Part shown: in pieces, positions 14,723 to 24,089 of the stretch
Layout of the letters: every line of letters begins with the position of its first letter
Numbering within the stretch: position 1 is the stretch's first letter
Assembly (NCBI RefSeq): GCF_000827885.1
Contig: NZ_JTKH01000003.1
Span: forward strand, 186,001 to 250,000
DNA: 64,000 nt
Origin: Vibrio renipiscarius
GTDB taxonomy: Bacteria > Pseudomonadota > Gammaproteobacteria > Enterobacterales > Vibrionaceae
Direction: 5' to 3'
Made by a program: the position numbers and the translations under genes
The notes under the pieces: generated by a model
The model's database searches: none
What the model saw: only the letters and a program-made list of their open reading frames with translations
What the model was told of the DNA's origin: nothing

Positions 14723-15100
14723 ATGAATAGACGTAACTTCGTAAAAAATGGACTTATCGGCGTTGGGGTTGCAATGACCTCGTCACATCTCCTCGCGAAA
14801 GAGTCCGCAGGAAAACAAACGGATAAACCACACATTCGTTTTCCATCGGTTGGGAATAAAATCACGGCGACAATCGTTTCAAGCGAAGTTCCTTGTACGA
14901 TCGGCATGAAGCCAGGCGATGAGTTTGATTTAGGTTTCCGTAAATGCGGTGATTTCTGTGGATTTTTCTATAGCAGCATTCATAAATCAATTATGGGGCT
15001 TCAATTCAGTCAAACCGCCTCCCCTTCAGAAACTCATGTATTCGAGTGTCCTAATGATAAAAAACGGGTCAAAGTCGAATTGAGAATAGGCGAAGCTTAA
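14723..15100 (+). CDS. Tat-exported TIGR04076-like protein
   Basis: 125 residues. The N-terminus MNRRNFVKNGLIGVGVAMTS has an R-R-N-F-V twin-arginine motif and a hydrophobic stretch, with cleavage likely near residue 25. The remainder has the pattern ITATIVSSEVPCTIGMKPGDEFDLGFRKCGDFCGFFYSSIHKSIMGLQF, then a C-P-x-D-K-K-R-V-x-V-E-L-R end, matching the small TIGR04076 family (about 90 residues). Conserved cysteines (about residues 56, 73, 77 and 112) suggest metal or redox function, unproven. Tat export fits a cofactor-bearing periplasmic protein. Confidence 0.7.
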   Translation: MNRRNFVKNGLIGVGVAMTSSHLLAKESAGKQTDKPHIRFPSVGNKITATIVSSEVPCTIGMKPGDEFDLGFRKCGDFCGFFYSSIHKSIMGLQFSQTASPSETHVFECPNDKKRVKVELRIGEA

Positions 15101-15160
15101 ATAAGCAATTTGTGAGTTTAGCGCGCATTTATTGAGGTGCTAGACTCACAAAAATCGACA

Positions 15161-15190
15161 CAATATCAATATCAATATCAATATCAATAC
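15161..15190 (+). repeat. hexanucleotide microsatellite (ATCAAT)
   Basis: CAATAT-type hexamer repeated about five times in the gap between convergent genes. No reading frame crosses it. Confidence 0.85.
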
Positions 15191-15266
15191 CAGTACCGCG
15201 AGTATCACTCATCTTCCGCAAAGCCTTTTTATTTTAAAGTGACCGCTTATTTTACATTGAAAACCT

Positions 15267-15875
15267 TTATTGGGGTTTAGCCTGTCTGAACTGAGCAATA
15301 ATACGATCAATGGTTTGGTCGTCTGTTTGATTGTCTTCTTTTAGTATTGGGATAAGCCAATCACAGCCCGCCAATAAAGAGTGATTCTGCCATTGTTCAA
15401 ACTCGTTCAGCCCACTTCTTGATAGAGAAATAGCGCCGCCACGCTCACCGTGCCCTCCCGCGATGCTTTCACCGAAAGTCAGCAGTTTCTCTGCATTAAA
15501 GGGATTAATATAAACAAAGTAAACGTGATGCGTTGAATGCTGCTTTGTCGGAGCTTGGTTCTTCATCGCGATCGGCAGCAATTTGGACTGGCGCTTTTCT
15601 AGCGATATTTCATCAGACATATCCCACAATTGAGAAGCGGATAATGATACTTCGCCATCCCAAACGTTTTTGCCATTCCAAATCTGACTTTTGTTCACCG
15701 CATTCCAACGTAGTCCATCGGCATGTTCCACATACGACTGCAGCTTATGAGGAAAGTGAAGAAACCAAATTTCAGTGTCACTTAACCCTTGATTAGGAAA
15801 GACGCGAAATTCACCATTATCGAATCTGATAACGAGTTCCCCCCCCTCTATCGGTATTACTTTTTGAATCTTCAT
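15267..15875 (-). CDS. hypothetical protein with DUF2442-like N-terminus
   Basis: 202 residues, no signal peptide. The first 40 residues (MKIQKVIPIEGGELVIRFDN, GEFRVFP) look like the beta-sheet start of DUF2442 proteins. The rest, rich in W and H (GLRWNAVNKSQIWNGKNVWDGEVSL; STHHVYFVYINPFNAEKL), has no recognised domain. It stands alone between convergent and divergent genes. Function unknown. Confidence 0.7.
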   Translation of the reverse strand: MKIQKVIPIEGGELVIRFDNGEFRVFPNQGLSDTEIWFLHFPHKLQSYVEHADGLRWNAVNKSQIWNGKNVWDGEVSLSASQLWDMSDEISLEKRQSKLLPIAMKNQAPTKQHSTHHVYFVYINPFNAEKLLTFGESIAGGHGERGGAISLSRSGLNEFEQWQNHSLLAGCDWLIPILKEDNQTDDQTIDRIIAQFRQAKPQ

Positions 15876-16037
15876 GTTTACCCAGCCCGAGAACGATTGA
15901 GACTTATATCACCCTGAAAAAGAATAAGTACCGCAATACCAAATCGAGGGCAAACTTCTCTCATTACACGTGCGCAGCGCATAACAAAAATTGAAAAACC
16001 AGTTACGACGGATTGGCTTTGGTCATAAATAAACCAC

Positions 16038-16053
16038 TAATTGTGCACAATTA
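16038..16053. promoter_or_regulatory. perfect 16-base palindrome, probable operator
   Basis: TAATTGTGCACAATTA is a perfect dyad 64 bases upstream of the DMT transporter start. This spacing is typical for an operator that covers or adjoins a promoter. The cognate regulator is not known; MarR-type dimers often bind sites of this form. Confidence 0.55.
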
Positions 16054-16116
16054 AACACTTAGCTCCCCCACCAAAGTAAGCTATGATTCCTTATCCCTCG
16101 ACTAGATTGATACCTT

Positions 16117-17016
16117 ATGGCTGCCTTCTCTGTTTCTCTGATCCCTGTCGGGGTTAGATTTATGATCCTTTCTGCGTTTGGCTTTGCGTTAATGTCGGCA
16201 TGCGTTAAATATGTCAGCAACTATGGTTTACCGGTCTTTGAGATCGTTGCCGCGAGGGCGTTGGTGTCACTGGTGATTAGTTACTTTGACGTTAAACGAA
16301 AGAAGATTTCAATATGGGGCAACAATAAGCCATTGTTACTATTGCGCGGCATGGTGGGCACCGCCTCCCTCATGTGTGTCTATTACGCCGTCACGACCTT
16401 GCCTTTGGCTGAGGCGACGATCTTGCAATACGTTCATCCCGTGTTTACAGCTTTGCTGGGTGTCTTGTTTCTTAAAGAACGCATTCAAAAATCGACATTG
16501 ATTTGTATCGCCTTCTGTCTCGCAGGTCTGCTTGTGATGGTTCAACCCAATATGAACAGTGCTATCGTCAATGAACTGCCGTTATTCAGTATTATGATTG
16601 CGCTCGGGGGAGCATTTGGGAGTTCTATCGCGTATGTCATTGTAAGAAAACTCAGTCAAACCGAAGATAGCTCAGTGATCATTTTCTATTTCCCACTGGT
16701 GGCTCTTCCAATCTCTACAGTGCTGATGTGGGATGGCTTTGTGTGGCCAGACTTGTTCTTGACGATCATGTTGGTGTTTGTGGGCATATTTACTCAAATA
16801 GGCCAGTACGGTTTAACCAAAGCGATGCAAACCCAAGCGGCAGGCAAAGCTTCTGCGTACTCTTATGTGCAAATCCTTTTCTCTACGCTACTTGGCGTGT
16901 GGGTATTTAACGAAATACCGTCTGTCTGGACCTATTTAGGCGGGGGATTGATCATTACCGGCGCGCTGATTAACGTGTTTGGCAAACAATTACTGGCCCC
17001 TTTCAAGGCGCGATAA
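16117..17016 (+). CDS. DMT-superfamily (EamA) transporter
   Basis: 299 residues with two EamA repeats and about ten membrane helices. Repeat 1 (about residues 14-140) contains SACVKYVSNYGLPVFEIVAARAL and LPLAEATILQYVHPVFTALLGVLFLKER; repeat 2 (about 155-290) contains ALGGAFGSSIAYVIVRKLSQ and KASAYSYVQILFSTLLGVWVFNE. Members export metabolites such as amino acids; the substrate cannot be told. The palindrome at 16038 suggests it is controlled by its own repressor. It is convergent with the Crp/Fnr-type gene. Confidence 0.88.
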   Translation: MAAFSVSLIPVGVRFMILSAFGFALMSACVKYVSNYGLPVFEIVAARALVSLVISYFDVKRKKISIWGNNKPLLLLRGMVGTASLMCVYYAVTTLPLAEATILQYVHPVFTALLGVLFLKERIQKSTLICIAFCLAGLLVMVQPNMNSAIVNELPLFSIMIALGGAFGSSIAYVIVRKLSQTEDSSVIIFYFPLVALPISTVLMWDGFVWPDLFLTIMLVFVGIFTQIGQYGLTKAMQTQAAGKASAYSYVQILFSTLLGVWVFNEIPSVWTYLGGGLIITGALINVFGKQLLAPFKAR

Positions 17017-17029
17017 CCTCGGCCATATT

Positions 17030-17695
17030 TTAGCCTTGGTATTTATCGAGATAGTCCTGTAGGCGCTCGATATCAAGCGGTCTCAATGTCGATTTATCGT
17101 GAGATTTAATGATAAGCCCCTCATCTATCAATTCACGAATGATGCGGGCGTAAGCGCGTTCAGTACAACCAAAGCGCTCCGCTTCTTGATACATGTAAGA
17201 GTGATGAATCGACTGGGTGGGTGAAACATGCCGCGTGACCATATCTTTGATGATATTAAACTTTAGCGGGTATAACGATCGTTCGAGCGCAATATTCATC
17301 GTATGTTGGTAGATGCTTGAAATGCGATGGTTCAACCAAAAAGCCACTTTAGTTTCTCTTAGTAAGAGCTCGGTAAACGTCTGCGTCGGGATCGCAATCA
17401 GATCCGTTTTAGCGGTCGCAATCATGTCAAAGGGGCTTAACTCACCGGAGAAAAACTCAAACTCACCAAACAAATTATCGGCTAACGAATAATCCCCTAG
17501 ACTAAGGCGCTTACCATTTTTTGCCGTATGTACAATGGCAAAATGCGCCGGACTCGCCCAGTAGATTTCATTCACCTCTTGGTGCTGTTTCACGATGTAA
17601 TCGCCTTTATTGACACTCACGCGGCGAAAGTTCTCTTGCGCGATAAATGCGCGAACAATCTCATAACCTTGTTGTAAAAGTCGTGTTTTATCCAT
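17030..17695 (-). CDS. Crp/Fnr-family transcriptional regulator
   Basis: 221 residues: an N-terminal cyclic-nucleotide-binding-like beta-roll (about 20-115; VNKGDYIVKQHQEVNEIYWA, SLGDYSLADNLFGEFEFFSG) and a C-terminal winged helix (about 150-221; RFGCTERAYARIIRELIDEGLIIKS). It has no N-terminal cysteines for an iron-sulfur cluster and the usual cAMP-contact residues are not obvious, so the ligand is unknown. The AAAGGATCAAG upstream supports the ATG at 17695. It is divergent from the Bcr/CflA exporter, across a 214-base gap containing GACAATTGTC (17746-17755), so it may regulate that exporter. Confidence 0.85.
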   Translation of the reverse strand: MDKTRLLQQGYEIVRAFIAQENFRRVSVNKGDYIVKQHQEVNEIYWASPAHFAIVHTAKNGKRLSLGDYSLADNLFGEFEFFSGELSPFDMIATAKTDLIAIPTQTFTELLLRETKVAFWLNHRISSIYQHTMNIALERSLYPLKFNIIKDMVTRHVSPTQSIHHSYMYQEAERFGCTERAYARIIRELIDEGLIIKSHDKSTLRPLDIERLQDYLDKYQG

Positions 17696-17909
17696 CTTGA
17701 TCCTTTGCCCCTAAATGGCCATGACACCTTGGTATTTTGTGACCAGACAATTGTCATGTTATTGCCCTAACACGATTCGATATATTTGCCCACCTCAATC
17801 AAAACAACGGCTTCCCTCACTCCGCCGCAGTATAGGTGATAACGATATCGCTCGGCGAGTCACCATAACCACTGAGTGAGAACGAAGCGCAACTCGCAGC
17901 TAGGTAAAC

Positions 17910-19112
17910 ATGAACACGAACCAACCTCCATCAAAAATCATCGCCATTATTGCGATGTCATTAATCGTACTGAGCCCCTTAGCCATCGACATCTACTTAC
18001 CGGCCTTCAGTGAGATCTCAACCTCATTTGCGGTTGATGTGGCTCGGCTACAAGATTCAATCACACTCTTTATGGTTTCCCTCGGCATCGGCCAACTTGT
18101 TGCGGGCCCAATGGCAGACAAATACGGCCGCAAGTTAGTCGCCTATATGGGTATCGCCATCTACTTCGTGAGTGCCATTGCTGCGTATTTTTCGACTAGC
18201 ATTGAGGCGCTGCTCGCCGCCCGTTTAATGCAAGGCTTTGGTACAAGCGCCACCACGGTGATCGCTTTTGCATTAGTAAAAGATAACTTTAGTGGCGAAC
18301 ACGGCAACAAGATGATCAGCTACCTCAATGGCGCGATTGCGTGCGTTCCGGCGTTAGCTCCTACATTAGGGCATTGGTTAACGATACATTATGGATGGCG
18401 CGCCAACTTTGGCTTTTTGGCGTTGTTCTCTTGTGTCGTAGGGATTGCGATATGGTTATTTATCACTGAAACCGGAAGCGCGGAAACAAAGAACGACAAA
18501 AACCAAGCGTTATTCAGCGTTGAACGTTACATGTCTATTTTGAAAGTGCCGAGTTTTCTTTTCCATGCCACACTTTGTGCACTGACGATTAGCGCGATTC
18601 TTGCTTACATTACTTCAGCGCCAATTTGGTTGATCTCGACACTGCAAATAGAAACGTCTGAATTTACACTTTGGTTTGCAGCAAACGCCGTCATCAATAT
18701 TTTGGCTTGTATCATCGCACCGAAATTAATGACCACATTCAGCAGTCGCCGCATTCTCCAATTTGGCTTATTGATACTCGTTGCCGCAGGCGGTTTAATG
18801 CAGGTCCTTGGCTACACTCACACGGCGTGGGGCTTTATGTTGCCTATCTTCCTATCCTCGATTGGCTTTGCCTTCATCCTTGGCGCATCAGCAACCAAGG
18901 CGCTCGCCCCTTTTCCTGAACAAGCGGGAACCGCAGCGGCGATGCTGGGACTTATCCAATTAAGTGGCAGCGGCATCATTGCTATCGCCATCCAGAGTTT
19001 AGGCTTAATGTCGCCAGATCTCATTTCATTGCAACTGTGGCTCACCATTCCGGCACTGATCATCATTTGCAGTAAAAAAGGATTGGTTTTGCACCCTAAG
19101 CAGAACGCTTAA
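17910..19112 (+). CDS. Bcr/CflA-family multidrug efflux MFS transporter
   Basis: 400 residues, 12 predicted membrane helices. The N-terminal LSPLAIDIYLPAFSEI (about residues 20-35) is the Bcr/CflA signature, followed by GIGQLVAGPMADKYGRKLV, the MFS motif A (about 59-77), and ARLMQGFGTSATTVIAFALVKDNF (about 98-121). Relatives export bicyclomycin, sulfonamides or other compounds by proton antiport. The divergent Crp/Fnr-type gene may control it. Confidence 0.9.
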   Translation: MNTNQPPSKIIAIIAMSLIVLSPLAIDIYLPAFSEISTSFAVDVARLQDSITLFMVSLGIGQLVAGPMADKYGRKLVAYMGIAIYFVSAIAAYFSTSIEALLAARLMQGFGTSATTVIAFALVKDNFSGEHGNKMISYLNGAIACVPALAPTLGHWLTIHYGWRANFGFLALFSCVVGIAIWLFITETGSAETKNDKNQALFSVERYMSILKVPSFLFHATLCALTISAILAYITSAPIWLISTLQIETSEFTLWFAANAVINILACIIAPKLMTTFSSRRILQFGLLILVAAGGLMQVLGYTHTAWGFMLPIFLSSIGFAFILGASATKALAPFPEQAGTAAAMLGLIQLSGSGIIAIAIQSLGLMSPDLISLQLWLTIPALIIICSKKGLVLHPKQNA

Positions 19113-19281
19113 ATCACGTCAATGTCGTTCCAACGCGACAAAAAATAGCGAACGCCGAGCCACACTTAGGGATGGATTGTGTGGCTTAGGCATGGCATCG
19201 TTGTTTACCAGGCAACGCCTCTCATTTGCCGTTCTGATTTGCAGTTCTGAATTAGCGCTCTGATTTGCGTAACAACATCGC

Positions 19282-20292
19282 TCACCGCTTGAGGCGTATT
19301 GATTGCAAGTGGCGATAAAGGTAGACCCACAGCCCCACCGCTAGGCATAACATTGCCGCGGTGATCCCCCAAAACCCCCACGGATTATGCGTATCAGGAA
19401 TCCCCCCAACATTCATCCCAAGCAAGCCGGAAACAAACGTTAACGGCAAGAACACTGTGGCCACGATGGTTAAGTTAAAGCTTGATTGAGACATGGCTTC
19501 AGAGAGCTTGGAATCATCTAAGCTTTGCAACATATCGATGCGTGTTAGCAGATCATCCAAATTCTCTAAATGAAGATCAACATGGCGAGACACTCTCACC
19601 AATGCCCCTTTATCTTCGCCATCAAACAACAAGGTGGGATCGATAATTCGGATGGATAACGTGTTGTGCAACACCGCTAAAATACGTCGAGTCTTGCAAA
19701 TCTCTCCGCGTAATTTGAGTAATAACCGCGCATCAAAAGTCTGGCCTCGGTCAAAGTACTGGTCTTCGAGAACGGCAATTTGGTCGGAAATCGCAAACGT
19801 CACTTTTTCGATATGAACAATCAAGTTTGTGACGATTTGGCAAAAAACATCCATCACTTTAGCGCCCTGTTGATCGGCCTTGTGAGCAGATTTTTTAGAC
19901 TCTGCGTTTTCGCCGGTTAAGGACTCGGATTGAAGATTGTCGAGATAAGCGTAAGTTTTATCAATGGCCATTACCGGGTGGTAACGAATGGTAATAATAC
20001 GATTCGCATCGATGAATATTTTTAAGTCCACCAAACCTATAGGGTTGATGGTTGGTTTATCACCACTCACTTTTAGAGCAATTAACACACTGCCATCATG
20101 GAGATTTCGGTGATTGACGAAGTTTTCCCTTAGCAAAAACGCCACCAGATCGTCTGAGAGCCCACTATCAGAAGTCAACCAATCGCTGTCCTCTGGCTTG
20201 GAAAGATCAACATCAATCCAGCAGGTTTCTTCTTTGTTATTATGACGGTCAGAGACACGATTTTTTAACGATGTGATTATTGGCATTTTCAT
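19282..20292 (-). CDS. zntB: CorA-family zinc transporter ZntB
   Basis: 336 residues. A large cytoplasmic N-terminal domain (about 1-265) is followed by two C-terminal membrane helices with the GMN signature (GLLGMNVGGIP, about residues 287-297) and a short positively charged tail. Helical segments such as DARLLLKLRGEICKTRRILAVLHN and LQSLDDSKLSEAMSQSSFNLT match the ZntB branch of the family. ZntB transports zinc across the inner membrane. A second ATG two codons downstream is possible. Confidence 0.88.
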   Translation of the reverse strand: MKMPIITSLKNRVSDRHNNKEETCWIDVDLSKPEDSDWLTSDSGLSDDLVAFLLRENFVNHRNLHDGSVLIALKVSGDKPTINPIGLVDLKIFIDANRIITIRYHPVMAIDKTYAYLDNLQSESLTGENAESKKSAHKADQQGAKVMDVFCQIVTNLIVHIEKVTFAISDQIAVLEDQYFDRGQTFDARLLLKLRGEICKTRRILAVLHNTLSIRIIDPTLLFDGEDKGALVRVSRHVDLHLENLDDLLTRIDMLQSLDDSKLSEAMSQSSFNLTIVATVFLPLTFVSGLLGMNVGGIPDTHNPWGFWGITAAMLCLAVGLWVYLYRHLQSIRLKR

Positions 20293-20510
20293 CCTTAGTT
20301 GCCATCAGAGCATGCTGAATATCCTTGATAGGCATTCCGTTAAGCGCGACAAGTACCGAGGATTGAGCAAGCTGAGTCGCTCTTTTACCGGCACCAATGC
20401 AGTATTACAATTGAGGCTAAACCCTTCTATCTTATATACTAGCAGTATAGGGTATCGCTTTCATCGCGATAAAAACGGGTTAGATAACCCATTATTAGCG
20501 GATAATTACC

Positions 20511-21719
20511 TTGAATCTTCCTTCTCTGCTTTGGCAAAAATGGGCGACGCTTTGGTTGAAAATGCGCCACACACTCGTCGCTTGCGCTGTCTTTATAAAC
20601 GGCTTGTTGATTCTAATTAGCGTATGGGGATCATCGCTTAACCTAATTGACCTGTTTCGTATCGATAGCTTTTCGTCCGTCGACTGGGCGAGCATCGCGA
20701 ACGGCCCCTGGTTTTTGCTCGGCATTTTTTTAATGCTCAATGCATTTGGTTTGCTCTATCGAGCCCGAATCGCTTGGGCGGTCAGTATTGTGCTCTTGTT
20801 GATCACTCTAGTGTTCACTTGGCACTTCTTCCCTGAATTTACCCATAACCTTACCTTGTGTCTCGTGACTTTGATTTGTTTGTTTCTACTCGGAAAAGAC
20901 TTTCATCACTCAAGTGCGACTGCCGGTGGGATATTCGCTTTTATCAGCTTCACGGTCTTACTCTTTTATTCTACCTACGGAGCACTCTATTTTGGCCCAG
21001 ATTTTAAGCCTGAAATCAAAGATTTAACGACCTCATTTTATTTCGCGATCGTCACGATGACCACCGTAGGTTATGGCGACATTGTGCCAATATCAGAGCC
21101 CGCTCGCTTATTTACCGTGTCTGTCATTATCGCGGGCATTACCGTATTTGCCACCTCAGTCACCACCGTATTTGGCCCTCTGATCAGAGGCGGTCTAAAC
21201 AAACTCGTTAAAGGTAATCAAACACAAATGGATAGAAGAGATCACTATATTGTTTGCGGAACCTCAGTGTTAGCCATCGCAACCACAAACCAACTGCTTA
21301 ATCGCGGGCTCAACGTCACGATTGTCACCATTGAACCTGAGGATAATTTTCCGAAAATCCAGCAAAGAGTGGGCAGTAAAATCGACATCGTCTCAGGCGA
21401 TAGTACCGATAATTCCGTTTTAGAAATGGCGGGGATTGAGCACTGCCGAGCCATACTCGCCCTAACCGATGACGATGCAAATAATGCCTTTATCGTGCTG
21501 TCGGCACGGGAGCTTTTCCCGCAAGCAAAAACGGTATTAGCGGTCAATGACGCGAAAAACATGAATAAAGTGCAGCAGGTAAAAGCCGATGTGGTCTTAT
21601 CCCCTTTACTCTTTGGCAGTGAAATACTGGCGAGCGTGATGTCGGGTGAACCTTTAGACAATGACCGACTTATCTCTATGTTACTCAATTCAGGTCATGG
21701 CCTGTTTGATAAGAAATGA
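20511..21719 (+). CDS. kch: Kch-like voltage-gated potassium channel
   Basis: 402 residues. Several membrane helices (about 20-155) precede the pore helix and selectivity filter TTVGYGD (184-190), then the inner helix (about 197-215) and a cytoplasmic RCK/TrkA-N domain from about residue 245 (HYIVCGTSVLAIATTNQLLN, then VSGDSTDNSVLEMAGIEHCRAILALTDDDANNAF). Length, order and many positions agree with E. coli Kch. The start is TTG at 20511, chosen because the family N-terminus aligns from there; an ATG at 20562 is the alternative. It would conduct potassium across the inner membrane. Confidence 0.88.
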   Translation: MNLPSLLWQKWATLWLKMRHTLVACAVFINGLLILISVWGSSLNLIDLFRIDSFSSVDWASIANGPWFLLGIFLMLNAFGLLYRARIAWAVSIVLLLITLVFTWHFFPEFTHNLTLCLVTLICLFLLGKDFHHSSATAGGIFAFISFTVLLFYSTYGALYFGPDFKPEIKDLTTSFYFAIVTMTTVGYGDIVPISEPARLFTVSVIIAGITVFATSVTTVFGPLIRGGLNKLVKGNQTQMDRRDHYIVCGTSVLAIATTNQLLNRGLNVTIVTIEPEDNFPKIQQRVGSKIDIVSGDSTDNSVLEMAGIEHCRAILALTDDDANNAFIVLSARELFPQAKTVLAVNDAKNMNKVQQVKADVVLSPLLFGSEILASVMSGEPLDNDRLISMLLNSGHGLFDKK

Positions 21720-21802
21720 GCGCCGACTGCGTGGTATCCGTAGCGTGGGTTCGATAGGAAGAAAAATATTGGCCGTCGAAAACGGCCAATAATGACTTGG
21801 GT

Positions 21803-22921
21803 TTAGCGACGTGAAAAAGAACGTGACAGCAAATTCATCACTAATTGTCGGCAAGCAATAATGTCTGATTTTTTAATGCATTCATTCACGCTGTGGATGT
21901 GCGTCATACCCACGCTAATATCCATGCACGGAATGCCATTTTTATTGAAAATATTGGCATCAGAACCGCCCATCCCCTCATTAAATTGCACTTCTAAACC
22001 TTGATGTGCACAGCTCGAGGCAAAAGCACTGAACAATTCAGAGCTAGCGTCTAAACGAAAACCCGGGGTACCTTGGGCTATGCGATTTTCAAACTGAATA
22101 GGCATGCTGGCTTGAAGTGCTTCCAATTGATGCGTCACTTGATTGATAAACGCATCGACCTTGCTTTGTGTGCGGGAACGCACCTCAAAGGTAATGTCCA
22201 CACTCTCCATTATAATATTGGTCGCGTTCCCACCGTGAATAATCCCAATATTACTGGTGGTTTCTTCATCCACACGGCCAATCGGAAGCTGCGTAATCAA
22301 TTGTGCGGCTGCAACCATCGCATTACAGCCCGTTTCCGGTTCACTCGCATGACCCGCCTTTCCTGTGATCGTCACGACACCCTTCGCTGAATACGGCGCG
22401 GAAACATAAGCGGTTCCGATCTCGCCACCAGCATCAATCACATACGCGAGATCTATCGAAGGCAGACGATCAAAATCGAGCATTTTTGCCCCTTTGAGTC
22501 CCACTTCTTCACCTATCGTAAAAATCGCCACCACCGTCGGATGTGGTGACGTATTTGTCGCCAACGTTATAAGGGCATCAAGAATGACGGCAATACCGGC
22601 TTTATCATCCCCACCTAAGACGCTGCGACCATCCGTTTTGATCCAATCGCCGTCTTCGACAATCGTGATCGCTTCACACGGAGTGACGGTATCCATATGG
22701 GCAGACAATGCCACTGTGCCTGGAAGCGTGCCGGGTAACAGCGCAATCAAATTGCCGCATTGAGCCCCTTCAGACTGATACTCTAAGTGCGCGTCGTCTT
22801 GGTAAAACTCGATACCATGTTGGCTCAGTTGCGCTTGAATGTATGCGCTGACTTGCGCCTCTTTATAAGAGGGTGAACTGATTGCCGCCATCGCTAAAAA
22901 ATGGTCAATCACCTTATTCAT
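21803..22921 (-). CDS. M20-family metallopeptidase (tripeptidase T-like)
   Basis: 372 residues. Zinc ligands and active-site residues are visible: H75 and D77 in SAHMDTV, D105 in GGDDKAG, the E-E pair about 138-139 (TIGEEVG), D163 (VIDAGG) and a late His in GMTHIHSVNE. A dimerisation domain (about 180-290, VTITGKAGHASEPETGCNAM) sits between two halves of the catalytic domain. Relatives are cytoplasmic peptidases removing an N-terminal residue from tripeptides. It overlaps the end of the MalY-like gene by eight bases and is the last gene of the malX-malY operon. Confidence 0.88.
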   Translation of the reverse strand: MNKVIDHFLAMAAISSPSYKEAQVSAYIQAQLSQHGIEFYQDDAHLEYQSEGAQCGNLIALLPGTLPGTVALSAHMDTVTPCEAITIVEDGDWIKTDGRSVLGGDDKAGIAVILDALITLATNTSPHPTVVAIFTIGEEVGLKGAKMLDFDRLPSIDLAYVIDAGGEIGTAYVSAPYSAKGVVTITGKAGHASEPETGCNAMVAAAQLITQLPIGRVDEETTSNIGIIHGGNATNIIMESVDITFEVRSRTQSKVDAFINQVTHQLEALQASMPIQFENRIAQGTPGFRLDASSELFSAFASSCAHQGLEVQFNEGMGGSDANIFNKNGIPCMDISVGMTHIHSVNECIKKSDIIACRQLVMNLLSRSFSRR

Positions 22922-24089
22922 TGTCGCTCCTTAGCGCATCAATCGCTTGTTGTAACCGCTCTAACCCTTCCTCAAGCTTCTCTCTAGGGCAAGCAACATT
23001 GAGTCGTAGATAGTGCTTTCCACCATTGCCGTACACATCCCCAGTCATGATCGCAACACCCGCCTCCACCATTTGCGCTTTTAGCTGTTCGGCACTCACA
23101 TTGAGTGCAGAGTAGTCAATCCACGCAAAGTACAAGCCCTCGGGAAACTGCATCTTGAGCTGTGGTAGTTCTCGGTGTAAGTAAATCTGCACAAAATGTA
23201 AGTTGTCTTGCAGATAGGTTTTCAGCTCATCAATCCAATAAGCGCATTGCTGGTAAGCGGTTATCGTTGCGAGCACACCAAAAATCGGGGGGGATGATAA
23301 CCCTTGTTGTAACTTCAACACCTGCATAAAGCGCGCATGCAAATCCGCTTCCGGAATTAATGCATAAGAGCCCCCAAGAGCGGGCGTATTAAACGCTTTT
23401 GATGCCGACGTGCAAATCGCCACTTTCTGTGTACTCAATGCGGTCACTGGGTAATAAGGCACGCCGAAACAAATATCCATGTGAATGTCATCCGAAATAA
23501 CAAACACATCATGTCGCTGACAGACGTCGAGCAAATACGTCAGCTCTTCCTTTTGCCATACTCGGCCCACAGGATTGTGAGGATTGCATAACAGAAGTAC
23601 ACGACAATCGGCGATTTTCGCCTCAAAGTCTTGCTTATCGATTTCAAAGTAGCCGTTATCATCAATCAACTCACTGGTCACCATTTGGCGACCAGAATGT
23701 TCAACACAACCAAAGAAACCATCGTAAGCAGGCGTAAACAGCAATACGCCCTCGCCCGGTTCACTGGTTAGCGAAATCAGAGTCGCGATTGAGTAGATAA
23801 CACTAGGGCTATACGCAATCCACTCCTCTGAAATCGGGCTATAAAATCGGCTTTCATACCAGTGGCAGATCGCCTGTTTATAATCATCATGATTCCAACG
23901 GCTGTAACCATAGACCGGGTGTTCTATTCGCGCCTTTAATGTGTCCTGAATTTCGACTGGTGAGGCAAAGTCCATATCAGAAATGGTGAAAGGCAATAAC
24001 CCAGCTTTACCAAAACGGTCTTCTACATAATCCCACTGAGTACAATAGGTATTGGTTCTATCGATTACGCCGTCGAAATCTATTTTCAT
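22914..24089 (-). CDS. malY: MalY/PatB-family pyridoxal-phosphate C-S lyase
   Basis: 391 residues, fold type I aminotransferase. Landmarks: FTISDMDFASP (about 34-44), YSPSVIYSIATLISLTSEPG (about 98-117), NPHNPVGRVW (about 166-175), ISDDIHMD (about 191-198) and the PLP lysine in TSASKAFNTPALGGSYALIP (about 228-247). MalY proteins cleave cystathionine or cysteine conjugates, and E. coli MalY also inhibits the activator MalT. It overlaps malX by four bases (ATGA), so translation is coupled. Confidence 0.88.
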   Translation of the reverse strand: MKIDFDGVIDRTNTYCTQWDYVEDRFGKAGLLPFTISDMDFASPVEIQDTLKARIEHPVYGYSRWNHDDYKQAICHWYESRFYSPISEEWIAYSPSVIYSIATLISLTSEPGEGVLLFTPAYDGFFGCVEHSGRQMVTSELIDDNGYFEIDKQDFEAKIADCRVLLLCNPHNPVGRVWQKEELTYLLDVCQRHDVFVISDDIHMDICFGVPYYPVTALSTQKVAICTSASKAFNTPALGGSYALIPEADLHARFMQVLKLQQGLSSPPIFGVLATITAYQQCAYWIDELKTYLQDNLHFVQIYLHRELPQLKMQFPEGLYFAWIDYSALNVSAEQLKAQMVEAGVAIMTGDVYGNGGKHYLRLNVACPREKLEEGLERLQQAIDALRSDNE

